The notes: generated from the sequence alone by a model not told the origin. Shown: positions 16,332-26,122, counted from the first letter of the stretch. The stretch is 38,198 nucleotides of DNA from Desulfocapsaceae bacterium (GCA_030653035.1 JAUSAB010000029.1:1-38198), one strand, 5' to 3'. A program made the numbers and translations.

Positions 16332-18395
16332 ATGCCGTTTTCTCAAAACACACCATCTCCGAACGATCAGATTGAGCATACGCCACGCCAAAGGAACGCT
16401 TGTGGCAGACAGCAACAGGCTGCGTTGCTTCTTGGCTTTCTGGCATTCATCTGTGCCGCCATATTATTTGGGCTGAGAGCTAAAGTTGGACTCCATCTGT
16501 TTTCGTTTGGTGACGAATCAGAAAAATTTGTCGCCGCTCAAATGCTTAATCAGGGGATGCATCTCTACCGAGATATTTTTGCCCATCACGGTCCGATTCC
16601 GTACATGATTGCACACCTCTATACCAATGTTGTCAGCTCAACGGATTTTTCTCTCATTCGGCTTGCGGTTGTATTTTTGGCGGGTCTCTCCTGTCTGTCG
16701 ATAAGCTTCAGCCCAATTCTCAAAAGTTCTGCTGCCCGGGTCTGGGCGGCCGCAGTTTTCGTATCAGTTTTGTCATCGGTCTGGATGCTGCAAGGGATCC
16801 ATATGCTTCTCTATCACCAGATTGGTGGATTTTTGTTGGTGATCGCTTTGGCGCAGATGGTCATTCCCTCCCTGTTGAGTGAGAAGATGACCAGAATCGG
16901 CCTTTTTTTCTCCGGCTTTTCGTTAACGCTTGCCTGTTTTTCTGCCTATGCCTTTGGGCCGGCGGCTGTTTTGCTTGTCGTCAGTACTTTCTTGTCGCTT
17001 ATGGCCTCCCAGGAAAAGCTGGGCAGCTATGTGAAAAACTTTATTTTGGGTATTTCTTCGGCCTTCTCAATTGTTGTCTGCTGGTTGATTCTTTTTGGCG
17101 ATCTCCTTGGGTATCTTGTGTATCATTTTTATTTTAATCAGAAGATCTACGCCGCCTTCATCAGGTTTTCTCCCCGGGCAATATTCAATGCTTTTCATCT
17201 TTCGTTTGCGCCGCAGAGAAGGGTCGACACGTTCTCCGTCTCTTTTCTAATGATATGGATTGCTATTCTGATGTTCATTGCCTTGCATAAATCGCAAAAG
17301 ATCAAAAGCGCCCTGCTCAAGATCGGGGCGCTTTTTTTTCTATTTTTTGCCATACTCTTTATGAACCCACGGGGAATGTTTGGTTTTTATAGTGCCGGTG
17401 TTGTTGTTATCAATTTTGCTGTTATCTCCCTGATGGCGGCATTGCTGCTACAAAATCAGCTCAGCAAATTGTCTTGGCCACGCCTCATCCTCCCGCTGCT
17501 CTTTATGGCGCTGCTTGTTGTTGGTACTGAACAAGTGAGCCGGAATGCACTGTCTTCCCCTTACAAGGTTGCCAAAAAGGATTTTTTGGCATACGTGGCT
17601 GACCAAAAACCTGAACAGGGTGGCATCTATGATTTTATTCGTTCCATAACCAGTAAAGATGACAAGGTCTTGTCTTTGGTTTTCAACCCCTCTTTATATA
17701 TCAAGCTCGGCAGACTGCCCGCCTCCGGTCATTATTATTACTTTCCCTGGCAGGCGAAATATAACCGTGCCAGCGTATTGGGTTACAAAATCGATATCTG
17801 CAAAGATATTGTTGTCAACAGGCCTCCTGTGATCTGGTTTGACAACTGGAAGGTCTGGGGCGGATATGCGATCGGCAAGTATGAACCCTGTGTTCCTGAA
17901 CTGATTAAAAGTCGGTACACTCCATTGAACGGTGAACGTAATTATTATATCAGAAACGATATTGCCCATGAGATGATGCTGGATGTATCACCGGTTGATT
18001 ACAGGTTGCGTCCCGGTTCACAATTCACCCGGTCTACACCGACCAAGCTCTCTATGATGACGAATGATAGCGGCAATCCAACGCAACTAAAGCGGATAGG
18101 AGTGATGTTTGGGACGAGCGGCAGGCAAAATCCTGGTGATGCGGAATTGAGGTTGCATGGGCCGGAGGGCGTGGAGTTTGTGCAGCGTTTCTCCTTGCCG
18201 GATTTAACAGGCCGCAAGTATCGCTATTTTGACCTTATCCCGGCGCAGTATACAGCAGGTGAAATTGTATCGGTTACGGGTGAAGGTTTCAGTGCCTGGG
18301 AAAGCTATAATGCAACAGGTGACGTCCGTACCTGCATAATTTACGAGTATAACAACGGAACAAAACGGTTTACCCCTGGTTGTCCACTCTTCTGA
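16332..18395 (+). CDS. Large membrane protein, probable GT-C fold (PMT/ArnT-like) glycosyltransferase
   Basis: The 687-residue protein has an N-terminal hydrophobic region with about ten to twelve membrane segments and a soluble C-terminal third. After the first segment comes FSFGDESEKFVAAQ and GMHLYRDIFAHHGPIPYMIA, the Asp-Glu and LYRDIF..HGP pattern common in GT39/PMT_2-like lipid-dependent sugar transferases. The C-terminal part (from about 420) has a periplasmic look. It is the last gene of the glycan cluster. Its likely role is to transfer a polyprenyl-linked sugar on the periplasmic face, but this is an inference from topology and context, and the GT-C assignment is not proven. Confidence 0.75.
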   Translation: MPFSQNTPSPNDQIEHTPRQRNACGRQQQAALLLGFLAFICAAILFGLRAKVGLHLFSFGDESEKFVAAQMLNQGMHLYRDIFAHHGPIPYMIAHLYTNVVSSTDFSLIRLAVVFLAGLSCLSISFSPILKSSAARVWAAAVFVSVLSSVWMLQGIHMLLYHQIGGFLLVIALAQMVIPSLLSEKMTRIGLFFSGFSLTLACFSAYAFGPAAVLLVVSTFLSLMASQEKLGSYVKNFILGISSAFSIVVCWLILFGDLLGYLVYHFYFNQKIYAAFIRFSPRAIFNAFHLSFAPQRRVDTFSVSFLMIWIAILMFIALHKSQKIKSALLKIGALFFLFFAILFMNPRGMFGFYSAGVVVINFAVISLMAALLLQNQLSKLSWPRLILPLLFMALLVVGTEQVSRNALSSPYKVAKKDFLAYVADQKPEQGGIYDFIRSITSKDDKVLSLVFNPSLYIKLGRLPASGHYYYFPWQAKYNRASVLGYKIDICKDIVVNRPPVIWFDNWKVWGGYAIGKYEPCVPELIKSRYTPLNGERNYYIRNDIAHEMMLDVSPVDYRLRPGSQFTRSTPTKLSMMTNDSGNPTQLKRIGVMFGTSGRQNPGDAELRLHGPEGVEFVQRFSLPDLTGRKYRYFDLIPAQYTAGEIVSVTGEGFSAWESYNATGDVRTCIIYEYNNGTKRFTPGCPLF

Positions 18396-18456
18396 CATCA
18401 TGGTCTGGACTTCGATAGTATCTGTTGCTGATCATGAGTCAAGGGGGGAATAAGAG

Positions 18457-18490
18457 AGGGCGGATTATCATTATCTTGATAATCCGCCCT
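18457..18490. terminator. Hairpin closing the glycan cluster (probable bidirectional terminator)
   Basis: A perfect 14-base stem (AGGGCGGATTATCA and its complement) encloses the 6-base loop TTATCT. It lies between the convergent ends of the glycan cluster and the iron alcohol dehydrogenase. No long T-run follows on the plus strand, but the location and perfect pairing suit a bidirectional terminator. Confidence 0.75.
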
Positions 18491-18526
18491 GTTGTTTGTA
18501 TCCGCCTTCTTTATGCGGATAAGTTC

Positions 18527-19714
18527 TTAATAAAAAATGGCGCTGTTACCATCGTAGGCCATCTGGTAGATATTGATGACATCGTCCAGGGTTGGTTTTC
18601 GGGGGTTGTTTTCAACGGGCCTGGTCACGGTTAAGGCAATCCTGGCCATTTCGGGAATCTGGTCGTCTGGGATGTCGAGATCCTGCAGAGTGGGGGGAAT
18701 GCCCACGTCGGCATTCAGCTCAAAGAGAGCCTCCACGCAGCGCTCTGCCGCTTCTCTGGTGGTCAAGTCGTCGGTTTTTTTGCCGAGAACTGCGGCCAGG
18801 GTGGCAAATTTCTCCAGGTTGCCGATGAGATTGTACTCAATCACATAAGGCAACAGCACAGCGTTGGCCAGACCGTGGGCGATGCCGAACATGCCGCCCA
18901 TCGGATAGGCCATGGCGTGAACCAGGCCGACGCCGGCGGTGGCCAGGGCCTTGCCACCCAAAAGGCTGCCCATGAGCATGGCTGAGCGGGCCTCCAGATT
19001 GTCGCCGTTGGCATAGGCCTTCGGCAGATTGCGGCTGATCAGGTCGATGGCCTCCAGTGAATACATCTCGGAGATGGTGTGGGCCTGGGTCGAAGTGTAG
19101 GCCTCCAGGGCATGGGTCAGGGCGTCAATGCCGGTGAAGGCGGTAACGCGGGGCGGCAGGCTGAGGGTCAGCGCCGGGTCGAGGATGGCTGCTTCCGGAT
19201 AGAGCGGGGCGCCATTCATGCCGCCCTTGGAGCCTGTCTTCTCATTGATGAACACGGCGGTGAAGGTCACCTCGGCGCCGGTGCCGGCCGAGGTGGGAAC
19301 CATGATCTTGGGTACTCCGGCCTTGGGAATCTTGTCGAGGCCAAGGTAGTCAACCGCCTTGCCGCCATTGGTCAAGAGAATGGCCACGGCCTTGGCCACA
19401 TCCATGGCCGAACCGCCGCCCGCGCCGATCACGCAGTCGCAGCCTTTGGTCTTGGCCAGCTTGTATCCTTTGTCGGCGAGTTTCAGGCCCGGTTCAGGAT
19501 CAATGCTGTCGTAGATTGTATAGGGGATGCCGGCGGCCTCTAACGGCGCGGTTATCTGGTTGACAATCCCGGCCTTGACCAGACCTGGGTCGATGACCAG
19601 AAACACATTGCTGCCATTAAAATCCTGAACAGTCCTGGCCAGATTGCTGATGCTGCCAACACCAAATTGGATACGGGTTGGCTGGGTAACGGTGAACGAT
19701 TGTGAGTGCGTCAT
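18527..19714 (-). CDS. Iron-containing alcohol dehydrogenase (type III)
   Basis: The 395-residue protein matches type III Fe-ADH. The NAD-binding GGGS motif is at 99-102 (VIGAGGGSAMDVAK). The four metal ligands are Asp197, His201, His266 and His280 (GIDALTHALEAY, LVHAMAY, GIAHGLANAVLLP). Such enzymes interconvert alcohols and aldehydes, including short-chain alcohols, 1,3-propanediol and lactaldehyde. The native substrate is not evident. It begins with MTHSQSFTVTQPTRIQFG and is cytosolic. It is a single gene, convergent with the glycan cluster and divergent from ispH. Confidence 0.95.
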   Translation of the reverse strand: MTHSQSFTVTQPTRIQFGVGSISNLARTVQDFNGSNVFLVIDPGLVKAGIVNQITAPLEAAGIPYTIYDSIDPEPGLKLADKGYKLAKTKGCDCVIGAGGGSAMDVAKAVAILLTNGGKAVDYLGLDKIPKAGVPKIMVPTSAGTGAEVTFTAVFINEKTGSKGGMNGAPLYPEAAILDPALTLSLPPRVTAFTGIDALTHALEAYTSTQAHTISEMYSLEAIDLISRNLPKAYANGDNLEARSAMLMGSLLGGKALATAGVGLVHAMAYPMGGMFGIAHGLANAVLLPYVIEYNLIGNLEKFATLAAVLGKKTDDLTTREAAERCVEALFELNADVGIPPTLQDLDIPDDQIPEMARIALTVTRPVENNPRKPTLDDVINIYQMAYDGNSAIFY

Positions 19715-19918
19715 GGGAGTAAGTTGATAGGTAGAAGTTGAGGGGTGAGTATTGAGTCTTTATCATTACAGCTAACCAGAAAAAGAAGAGCTTGGAAATA
19801 AGAAAAAAGCCATATCGCCTGTAAAAAGTGATGCAGGCTCTCTCTCCCATCTGTTACGTTCATTTTGTGATTGTATATTGTTTACTGTTAATTTTTTCTT
19901 TTCACCTTACTGAAGACT

Positions 19919-20845
19919 ATGCTGAAAGAGATTATCCTGGCAAATCCTCGAGGTTTTTGTGCCGGTGTGGTGCAGGCCATTGCCACGGTACGGCTGGCCC
20001 TTGAGCAGTATGGGCCGCCGATTTATGTGCTCCATGAGATCGTGCATAACAAGCATGTCGTCCAGGAGCTGGAGCAACTTGGGGTTGTCTTCATGGTGGA
20101 ACTTGCCGATATCCCACGGGGGGCAGTCTGTATCTTCAGTGCCCATGGAGTTTCAGTGGCCGTTGAGCAACAGGCGAAGAGTCTCGGTTTGCGGACTATT
20201 GATGCAACCTGTCCCCTGGTGAACAGTGTTCACCGGATGGTGGAAAAATATCATGCTGATGGGTGTGAAGTCCTGATTATCGGCCATCACCGGCATCCGG
20301 AGGTAGATGGTGTGGCCGGCCGGGTCGCCAATCGGGTGCATGTGATTGCCTCGGAGGAGGAGGCGGAGAAGGTGCAGGTTGCTGATCCAGCGCGGGTTGC
20401 CTATGTCACCCAGACCACTCTCAGTCAGAATGATATTACCGGGATCAGGGCAAAGCTGGAGCAGCGTTTTCCGGCCATCAGGGGCCCGCGTTCAAATGTC
20501 TGTTATGCCACCCAGAATCGCCAGAACGTGGTGAAGGAATTGGCAAAGAAGGTGGATATCCTCTTGGTGGTTGGCTCGAAAACAAGTTCTAATTCCAACC
20601 GGTTGCGGGAGGTTGGCGTCAGGGCCGGGATGACAGGATATCTGATCGATGACGAGACGGATATCCGCCCGGAGTGGCTTGAGGGCCATGCAATCGTGGG
20701 GGTGACTGCCGGGGCCTCCGCCCCTGAACGGCTGGTGCGTGGGGTGGTGCAATGGTTGCAGGAGCATGGGGCAACAGTTGTTACCGAGTTGCCGGGCAAA
20801 GAGGAGCAGGTCTCTTTTCAACCTGCGGTGCTTGGGAATAATTAG
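19919..20845 (+). CDS. ispH: 4-Hydroxy-3-methylbut-2-enyl diphosphate reductase
   Basis: IspH (LytB) is the last enzyme of the MEP isoprenoid pathway and yields IPP and DMAPP using a [4Fe-4S] cluster. The three cluster cysteines are visible: Cys14 (NPRGFCAGV), Cys98 (DATCPLV) and Cys195 (SNVCYATQNRQ). Histidines of the active site occur in YVLHEIVHNKHV and later IIGHHRHPEV. The catalytic TQxT-type sequence YVTQTTLS and the C-terminal GVTAGASAPE are present. Its 308 residues are normal. The gene lies alone, convergent with dapL, separated by a repeat-rich 72-base palindromic spacer. Confidence 0.97.
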   Translation: MLKEIILANPRGFCAGVVQAIATVRLALEQYGPPIYVLHEIVHNKHVVQELEQLGVVFMVELADIPRGAVCIFSAHGVSVAVEQQAKSLGLRTIDATCPLVNSVHRMVEKYHADGCEVLIIGHHRHPEVDGVAGRVANRVHVIASEEEAEKVQVADPARVAYVTQTTLSQNDITGIRAKLEQRFPAIRGPRSNVCYATQNRQNVVKELAKKVDILLVVGSKTSSNSNRLREVGVRAGMTGYLIDDETDIRPEWLEGHAIVGVTAGASAPERLVRGVVQWLQEHGATVVTELPGKEEQVSFQPAVLGNN

Positions 20846-20917
20846 GAATTACGAATTAGGAATTACGAATTAGAGATTACGATTTGTCTTTTTCGTAATT
20901 CGTAATTCGTAATTTCT
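20846..20917. repeat. AATTACGAATTA-type repeat forming a convergent-gene hairpin
   Basis: The spacer between ispH and dapL consists of repeated AATTACGAATTA units on the left and their complements on the right. Arms at 20861-20882 and 20893-20914 pair at about 19 of 22 positions. It can act as a bidirectional terminator. The same unit occurs as direct repeats upstream of hisHF (29998-30036). Confidence 0.7.
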
Positions 20918-22141
20918 TTATTTCAGCGTTTCCCGGATACGGGCCAGGGCCTTTTCGACATTGGCCAGGGAGTTGAAAGCGGAAAGGCGGATATAGCCTT
21001 CGCCGCATTTGCCGAATCCGGCGCCCGGGGTGCAGACTACGCCCGCCTTGTTCAGCAGCATGTCAAAGAATTCCCAGGAGTCGATTTTGGCATCGATCCA
21101 GATGTAGGGCGCATTCTCGCCTCCCACAAAGTCATAACCAAGGGTTGCCATCTCCTGTCGGATCAGGTCAGCGTTGTGCATGTAAGAGGCGATAAGCTCC
21201 TTGGTTTGAGCCTGTCCCTCCTCGCTGTAGATGGCCTCGGCCGCTCGTTGTACCGGGTAGGAGACGCCGTTGAACTTGGTGCAGTGGCGGCGGTTCCATA
21301 AGGGATGGATCAATTGCCGGTTGCTTTGGGAGTCAAAGGCGGCGCACTCTTTGGGCACCACGGTGTAGGCGCAACGGGTGCCGGTGAATCCCGCACTCTT
21401 GGAGAAGGAACGGAATTCGATGGCCACCTCCCTGGCCCCCTCAATCTCGTAGATGGAGTGGGGCAGGGACTCGTCGCGGATAAAGGCCTCATAGGCGGCG
21501 TCAAAGAGGATCAGGGCTTTTTTCTCTTTGGCGTACTTCACCCATTCGCTTAACTCTTCTTTGGTAATCGTTGATCCTGTGGGATTGTTTGGGAAGCAAA
21601 GATAGATCAGGTCCACGTCTTCTGTCGGCAGGGCCGGTACAAAGTTGTTGGCCTTGGTAGAGTCGAGATAGACTAGGCCTTGATACCGACCGTCCACAAA
21701 ATCACCGGTGCGCCCGGCCATGACATTGGTATCGAGATAGACCGGATAGACCGGGTCGGGGATGGCTACTCTGGTGTCCTGGGTGAAAAGCTCCTGGATA
21801 TTGCCGGTATCGCATTTAGCCCCGTCGCTGATGAAAATCTCGTCAGAGGCGATCTCCGCGCCGCGGGCCTGGAAGTCATGTTTGGCTATGGCCTCCCGAA
21901 GGAATCCATAGCCCTGTTCCGGGCCGTAGCCGCGGAAGCTGCTATCAGTTCCCATTTCATCCACTGCCTTGTGAAAAGCGGAAATACAGGCTGCAGGCAG
22001 GGCGCGGGTCACATCGCCAATCCCCAGTCTGATAATATCTTTTTCAGGATGGGCCTGCTGAAAGACGCTCACTCGTTTGGCGATATTGGAAAACAGATAG
22101 GAGGCTTGGAGTTTGAGATAATTTTCGTTGATGGTGATCAT
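20918..22141 (-). CDS. dapL: LL-diaminopimelate aminotransferase
   Basis: DapL converts tetrahydrodipicolinate directly to LL-diaminopimelate, bypassing DapD/DapC/DapE in lysine and peptidoglycan synthesis. The 407-residue type I PLP aminotransferase has the DapL N-terminus ([16 protein letters not shown]), [35 protein letters not shown], and the PLP lysine at Lys248 in [23 protein letters not shown] lies upstream of it. This route is typical of Desulfobacterota, Chlamydiae, plants and some archaea, which supports the taxonomic guess. It is divergent from pepN. Confidence 0.96.
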   Translation of the reverse strand: MITINENYLKLQASYLFSNIAKRVSVFQQAHPEKDIIRLGIGDVTRALPAACISAFHKAVDEMGTDSSFRGYGPEQGYGFLREAIAKHDFQARGAEIASDEIFISDGAKCDTGNIQELFTQDTRVAIPDPVYPVYLDTNVMAGRTGDFVDGRYQGLVYLDSTKANNFVPALPTEDVDLIYLCFPNNPTGSTITKEELSEWVKYAKEKKALILFDAAYEAFIRDESLPHSIYEIEGAREVAIEFRSFSKSAGFTGTRCAYTVVPKECAAFDSQSNRQLIHPLWNRRHCTKFNGVSYPVQRAAEAIYSEEGQAQTKELIASYMHNADLIRQEMATLGYDFVGGENAPYIWIDAKIDSWEFFDMLLNKAGVVCTPGAGFGKCGEGYIRLSAFNSLANVEKALARIRETLK

Positions 22142-22198
22142 GGGGACAATTTCTCTTTAATTTGTTATGGTGGATGGAGCTTCTCGATTGTAGAGTTG

Positions 22199-22246
22199 AG
22201 CCGTTATAAAAAGAGCAAGAAAAACTTTGCTCTTTTTATAACGGCT
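22199..22246. repeat. Perfect 20-bp inverted repeat (palindrome family copy 2)
   Basis: The arms at 22199-22218 and 22227-22246 are perfectly complementary around the loop GAAAAACT. The core begins GCCGTT and ends AACGGC, with CTAAAATT two bases beyond the right arm, as in copy 1. It lies in the divergent dapL-pepN spacer, where a simple terminator is not expected, and no T-run follows on either strand. Confidence 0.85.
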
Positions 22247-22313
22247 TCTAAAATTGCTGTCAACCGACAAGACAGCCAGATGATTGATGCACGTTAAAGA
22301 CAATGAGGAACCT

Positions 22314-24932
22314 ATGACCCAGCAGACACCGCCGACTTTGTATCGGCATGATTATACCGCACCAAGGTATCTCATTGGTGAGATTGCCTTGACTTTTCAA
22401 CTGCACCCGAATGACACCCTGGTTACGGCCAGGACTCATTGCAAACGCAACCCTGAAAAAATCTCAGATGAGAGCTCCCTGTTTCTGCATGGCCAGGAAC
22501 TGGAGCTTCTGGCCATCACCCTTGATACCAGGCCACTTGCGGCACATGAGTATGCGCTGACGAATGCCGGGATTACTCTCCATTCCGTCCCAGACACCTT
22601 TGTTCTGGAGATTACAACCCGCATCTTCCCGGATCGTAATACCGCCCTCGACGGCCTGTACCGTTCCGGCGGCAACTATTGCACCCAGTGTGAGGCAGAA
22701 GGGTTTCGTAAAATCACTTATTATCAGGATCGGCCCGATGTGATGGCCCGTTTTACTACCCGGATCGAGGCCGATGTTCAGACCTGCCCGGTCCTGCTTT
22801 CCAACGGCAATCTGGTGGAGTCCGGCAGCCTGGAGAGTGGCAGACATTATGCGGTGTGGCAGGATCCTTTTCCAAAACCCTGTTATCTCTTTGCCCTGGT
22901 GGCCGGGGATTTGGTCTGTCTTGAGGAGAGCTTTGTCACCCGATCAGGACGGACTGTTCTCCTGCAGATCTATGTAGAGGCACGGAATCTCGGAAAATGC
23001 AATCACGCCATGCAATCTCTGCAAAAGGCCATGCGTTGGGACGAGGAGGTCTTTGGTCTTGAATATGATCTGGATCGGTACATGATCGTGGCCGTTGATG
23101 ATTTCAATATGGGAGCGATGGAGAACAAGGGACTGAATATCTTTAATTCCAAGTATGTCCTCGCCAGTCAGGAAACGGCGACTGATCAGGATTATCTGGG
23201 TGTGGAAGGGGTCATTGCCCATGAGTATTTCCATAACTGGACCGGCAACCGGATAACCTGTCGGGACTGGTTTCAACTCAGCTTGAAAGAGGGCCTCACC
23301 GTGTTTCGGGATCAGCAGTTTTCGGCGGACATGAACTCGCGGCCGGTGCAGCGTATTGGCGATGTCCGGGTTTTGCGTACCTTTCAGTTCAAGGAGGACA
23401 GCGGGCCCATGGCCCATTCGGTCCGGCCTGATTCTTATGTCGAGATCAATAATTTTTACACGGTTACTGTTTATAATAAAGGGGCGGAGGTAATCCGCAT
23501 GATGCACACCCTGCTTGGCGCCGAAAGATTCCGCCGGGGCATGGATCTTTATTTTGCCAGACACGACGGTCAGGCCGTGACCTGTGATGATTTTGTGGCG
23601 GCCATGAGTGATGCTTCGGGGGTTGATCTGGAACAGTTCAAACGCTGGTACAGCCAGGCCGGTACTCCGGTTCTGCGCGTTGCTGATTCCTGGGATGGAA
23701 TGGGTGAATACACTGTGACGGTTGAACAGAGCTGTGGCCCAACACCAGGGCAGGAGGTAAAACAACCTTTTCATATCCCTATCAATATTGGTCTCTTAGA
23801 TGGCCAAGGCAAGGACATGATTGTGCCGAAAGCCCTGCTGCAGTTGCGGGAAGAGAAGCAGTCCTTCAGCTTTCCAGGCCTTGCCGAAAGGCCGGTACTC
23901 TCTTTCCTGCGGGGCTTTTCAGCCCCGGTCAGGGTGGAGCCTTTCCAGAGGCGGGAAGAGCTGGCATTCCTCATGGCCCATGACCGCGACCTGTTCAACC
24001 GCTGGGATGCCGTCAACCGGCTTAGTGAATCCATTATTCTGGAATGTGTCAACACCTTGCAGCAGGGTGGCGTTCCTGTCCTTGATCCCTTGTTTGTCGA
24101 GGCCCTGCGCCTGAATCTGCAGCAACAGGATAGTGATAAGGCCCTGCTGGCCCAGGCCCTGACCCTGCCTGCGGAAACTACCCTGGCGTTGCAGATGGAG
24201 GTGATTGATCCTGATAATCTCTATCTGGCCCGCCGGTTTGTCAGGAGTGAACTGGCCCGGCAGTTACATCAGGAGTTTCGTCAGGTCTATGAAGAGAATA
24301 GCGAAATTGGCGGTTATGCCTTGACTCCCGAGGCCATGGGGCGCAGGAGTCTGAAAAATATATGTCTTTCTTCTCTGCTGGCCATGGATCCATTGCCCGC
24401 AGATTATCTTGATCTGGCGGTGCGGCAGTATAAGCAAAAAGCCAATATGACTGATGTGATGGCCGCCCTGAGCTCCCTTGCCCATTGTCCGGTGCAAGAG
24501 CGGCAGGAGGTATTGGATGATTTTTGTCAGCAATGGCAGGATGAACCCCTGGTGGTTGACAAGTGGTTGACCTTGCAGGCCACCTCAAATCTTGATGATA
24601 CTCTGGAGACCGTGAAAAAACTGATGACTCATCCAGCTTTTTCTCTCAATAATCCTAACAAGGTGCGGGCCCTGATCGGCGCTTTCGGAACGGGCAATCA
24701 TGTGCGTTTCCATGCGGCGTCCGGTGTTGGATATACCTTTCTGGCCGAGCAGATTCTCACCCTTGACCCCATCAATCCCCAAATTGCCTCCAGATTGATG
24801 TCCCCCTTTACGAACTGGAAACGCTATGATACAAGCAGGCAGCAGTTGATGCGGGAACAGATGGAGAGGATCGCCAGGAAGCCGGGGCTGTCGGCTGGCG
24901 TCTATGAATTGGTGCAGAAAAGCCTGTTGTAA
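22314..24932 (+). CDS. pepN: Aminopeptidase N (M1 zinc metallopeptidase)
   Basis: The ATG at 22314 follows GAGGAA and matches the usual PepN N-terminus (RHDYTAPRYLI), giving 872 residues; TTG at 22284 and ATG at 22287 are weaker. The exopeptidase motif GAMEN is at 267-271. The zinc site is His303-Glu304 and His307 (HEYFH), with the third ligand Glu downstream (NRITCRDWFQLSLKEGLT). Length and the C-terminal helical domain match E. coli PepN (870). It trims N-terminal residues from peptides in the cytosol and helps complete ATP-dependent proteolysis. The divergent spacer to dapL contains the copy 2 palindrome. Confidence 0.96.
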   Translation: MTQQTPPTLYRHDYTAPRYLIGEIALTFQLHPNDTLVTARTHCKRNPEKISDESSLFLHGQELELLAITLDTRPLAAHEYALTNAGITLHSVPDTFVLEITTRIFPDRNTALDGLYRSGGNYCTQCEAEGFRKITYYQDRPDVMARFTTRIEADVQTCPVLLSNGNLVESGSLESGRHYAVWQDPFPKPCYLFALVAGDLVCLEESFVTRSGRTVLLQIYVEARNLGKCNHAMQSLQKAMRWDEEVFGLEYDLDRYMIVAVDDFNMGAMENKGLNIFNSKYVLASQETATDQDYLGVEGVIAHEYFHNWTGNRITCRDWFQLSLKEGLTVFRDQQFSADMNSRPVQRIGDVRVLRTFQFKEDSGPMAHSVRPDSYVEINNFYTVTVYNKGAEVIRMMHTLLGAERFRRGMDLYFARHDGQAVTCDDFVAAMSDASGVDLEQFKRWYSQAGTPVLRVADSWDGMGEYTVTVEQSCGPTPGQEVKQPFHIPINIGLLDGQGKDMIVPKALLQLREEKQSFSFPGLAERPVLSFLRGFSAPVRVEPFQRREELAFLMAHDRDLFNRWDAVNRLSESIILECVNTLQQGGVPVLDPLFVEALRLNLQQQDSDKALLAQALTLPAETTLALQMEVIDPDNLYLARRFVRSELARQLHQEFRQVYEENSEIGGYALTPEAMGRRSLKNICLSSLLAMDPLPADYLDLAVRQYKQKANMTDVMAALSSLAHCPVQERQEVLDDFCQQWQDEPLVVDKWLTLQATSNLDDTLETVKKLMTHPAFSLNNPNKVRALIGAFGTGNHVRFHAASGVGYTFLAEQILTLDPINPQIASRLMSPFTNWKRYDTSRQQLMREQMERIARKPGLSAGVYELVQKSLL

Positions 24933-25008
24933 AACTGGGGGCAGGGGGAGCTAAAGTGAAATTGGGTTTGAACAGTTGTGAGTGTTAAGAAAAAGTCATA
25001 TTATAACG

Positions 25009-25157
25009 TGCTTCTATAGGAAACTCAGCTATCACCTTCCTGAACTCCCGGCTATGCGGAAGTGACATAGCATTTAATTAATGTCATTCCCGGACAGGTT
25101 GAAGTCCACTATTAGTGGGGTTCTTAGGAACATTTAGCTGAGTATTGTATAGAGGCA
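25009..25157. repeat. 149-bp element with imperfect terminal inverted repeats (MITE-like)
   Basis: Terminal segments 25009-25031 and 25135-25157 are complementary at 19 of 23 positions, including a perfect inner ACTCAGCTA/TAGCTGAGT. The interior has no long ORF and contains ATGTCATTCCCGG-like sequence. It fills most of the 295-base gap between pepN and the diguanylate cyclase. The size and structure suit a miniature inverted-repeat element or a long-range RNA stem. Beyond it, an AT-rich TTATTATAAAAACTTG stretch may hold the downstream promoter. Confidence 0.45.
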
Positions 25158-25227
25158 TTTATTATAAAAACTTGATTTATAATGGAAGAGGTTAACGTGT
25201 CACGTTTTCAAGAGAGCAAAAGGGCAG

Positions 25228-26112
25228 ATGGAGAATAAACTTTTTTTAATTGCAACCGGGTTGATCTTTGGCGGCGTATTCCTCCTGATCATGTCTTTTA
25301 TCCCGATCAGAGCGATTATCCGGCAGTTGCAACCTAAGGGTGATTCCTGCGGGGTTCCTGACGGAACTTACCTGTGGAAAATTTTGTCCAGCCTTATCTG
25401 CATGTTTATTGGAGGCTATATCCTTTATGCCATTCTTCATGGCCCGGATCATATCGGCTCCATTGCTGATCTTGTCGTCCCCGGGATATTTTTGGGTGGA
25501 GCTGTTTTTGTCTATATGGTCAGTTCCCTCTCCTTGAAAACAGCCCTTGATCTGCAACGGATTTATGTCCTTGAACAGGAAAATATTACGGACCCGTTAA
25601 TGGGAATTTACAACCGTCGTTATCTTGACCGCAGGTTGATGGAAGAGTCTCTGCGAGCCACGAGATACGACCAGCCATTTTCCATATTTCTCCTTGATAT
25701 TGATCATTTTAAGAGAATCAACGACACTCATGGGCACCAGATTGGTGATATGTTTTTGAAAAAGATTGCCATGGTAATTATAGGCTCTGTGCGTGAAGTT
25801 GATGTAGTGATCCGTTATGGCGGGGACGAAATTTTGGTGATCCTGCCTAATACTACAATGGCGAATGCGGTTGAGCTGGCTGAACGGTTACGGCAGAATA
25901 TTGAAAAGATGATAATGATAGAGCCGGATTTGGATATAAAACGACCTGCCATCTATACCACCGTCAGCATCGGGGTTTCCGGGTACCAATCTGCTGACGG
26001 TTGGGATAATTCGCGATGGGTGGTAGACCGCGCGGATAAAGCCCTGTATCGGGCCAAGAGCCAGGGGCGAAACCGGGTGGTTCTCAGTGACGAACGGGAT
26101 ACCCAGTGCTGA
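25228..26112 (+). CDS. Membrane diguanylate cyclase (GGDEF domain)
   Basis: The 294-residue protein has three hydrophobic N-terminal segments (about 5-29, 49-70, 82-101), a short linker helix and one GGDEF domain from about 115. The active-site loop reads RYGGDEI at 196-202, so the final Phe is Ile; the metal- and GTP-binding Gly-Gly-Asp-Glu is intact. The inhibitory I-site RxxD (Arg189 to Asp192) lies exactly five residues before GGDEI. Other signature parts are present (DPLMGIYNRRYLD, LLDIDHFKRINDTHGHQIGD). It is predicted to make c-di-GMP at the inner membrane under product inhibition. The membrane part has no recognised sensor domain. Confidence 0.9.
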   Translation: MENKLFLIATGLIFGGVFLLIMSFIPIRAIIRQLQPKGDSCGVPDGTYLWKILSSLICMFIGGYILYAILHGPDHIGSIADLVVPGIFLGGAVFVYMVSSLSLKTALDLQRIYVLEQENITDPLMGIYNRRYLDRRLMEESLRATRYDQPFSIFLLDIDHFKRINDTHGHQIGDMFLKKIAMVIIGSVREVDVVIRYGGDEILVILPNTTMANAVELAERLRQNIEKMIMIEPDLDIKRPAIYTTVSIGVSGYQSADGWDNSRWVVDRADKALYRAKSQGRNRVVLSDERDTQC

Positions 26113-26122
26113 CGATAAACTC

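Noticed and set aside
19079-19543. Plus-strand 154-residue ORF within the iron alcohol dehydrogenase.
   Set aside because: It is antisense to a complete, motif-bearing gene in a GC-rich region and has the Gly/Arg-rich composition of a shadow frame.
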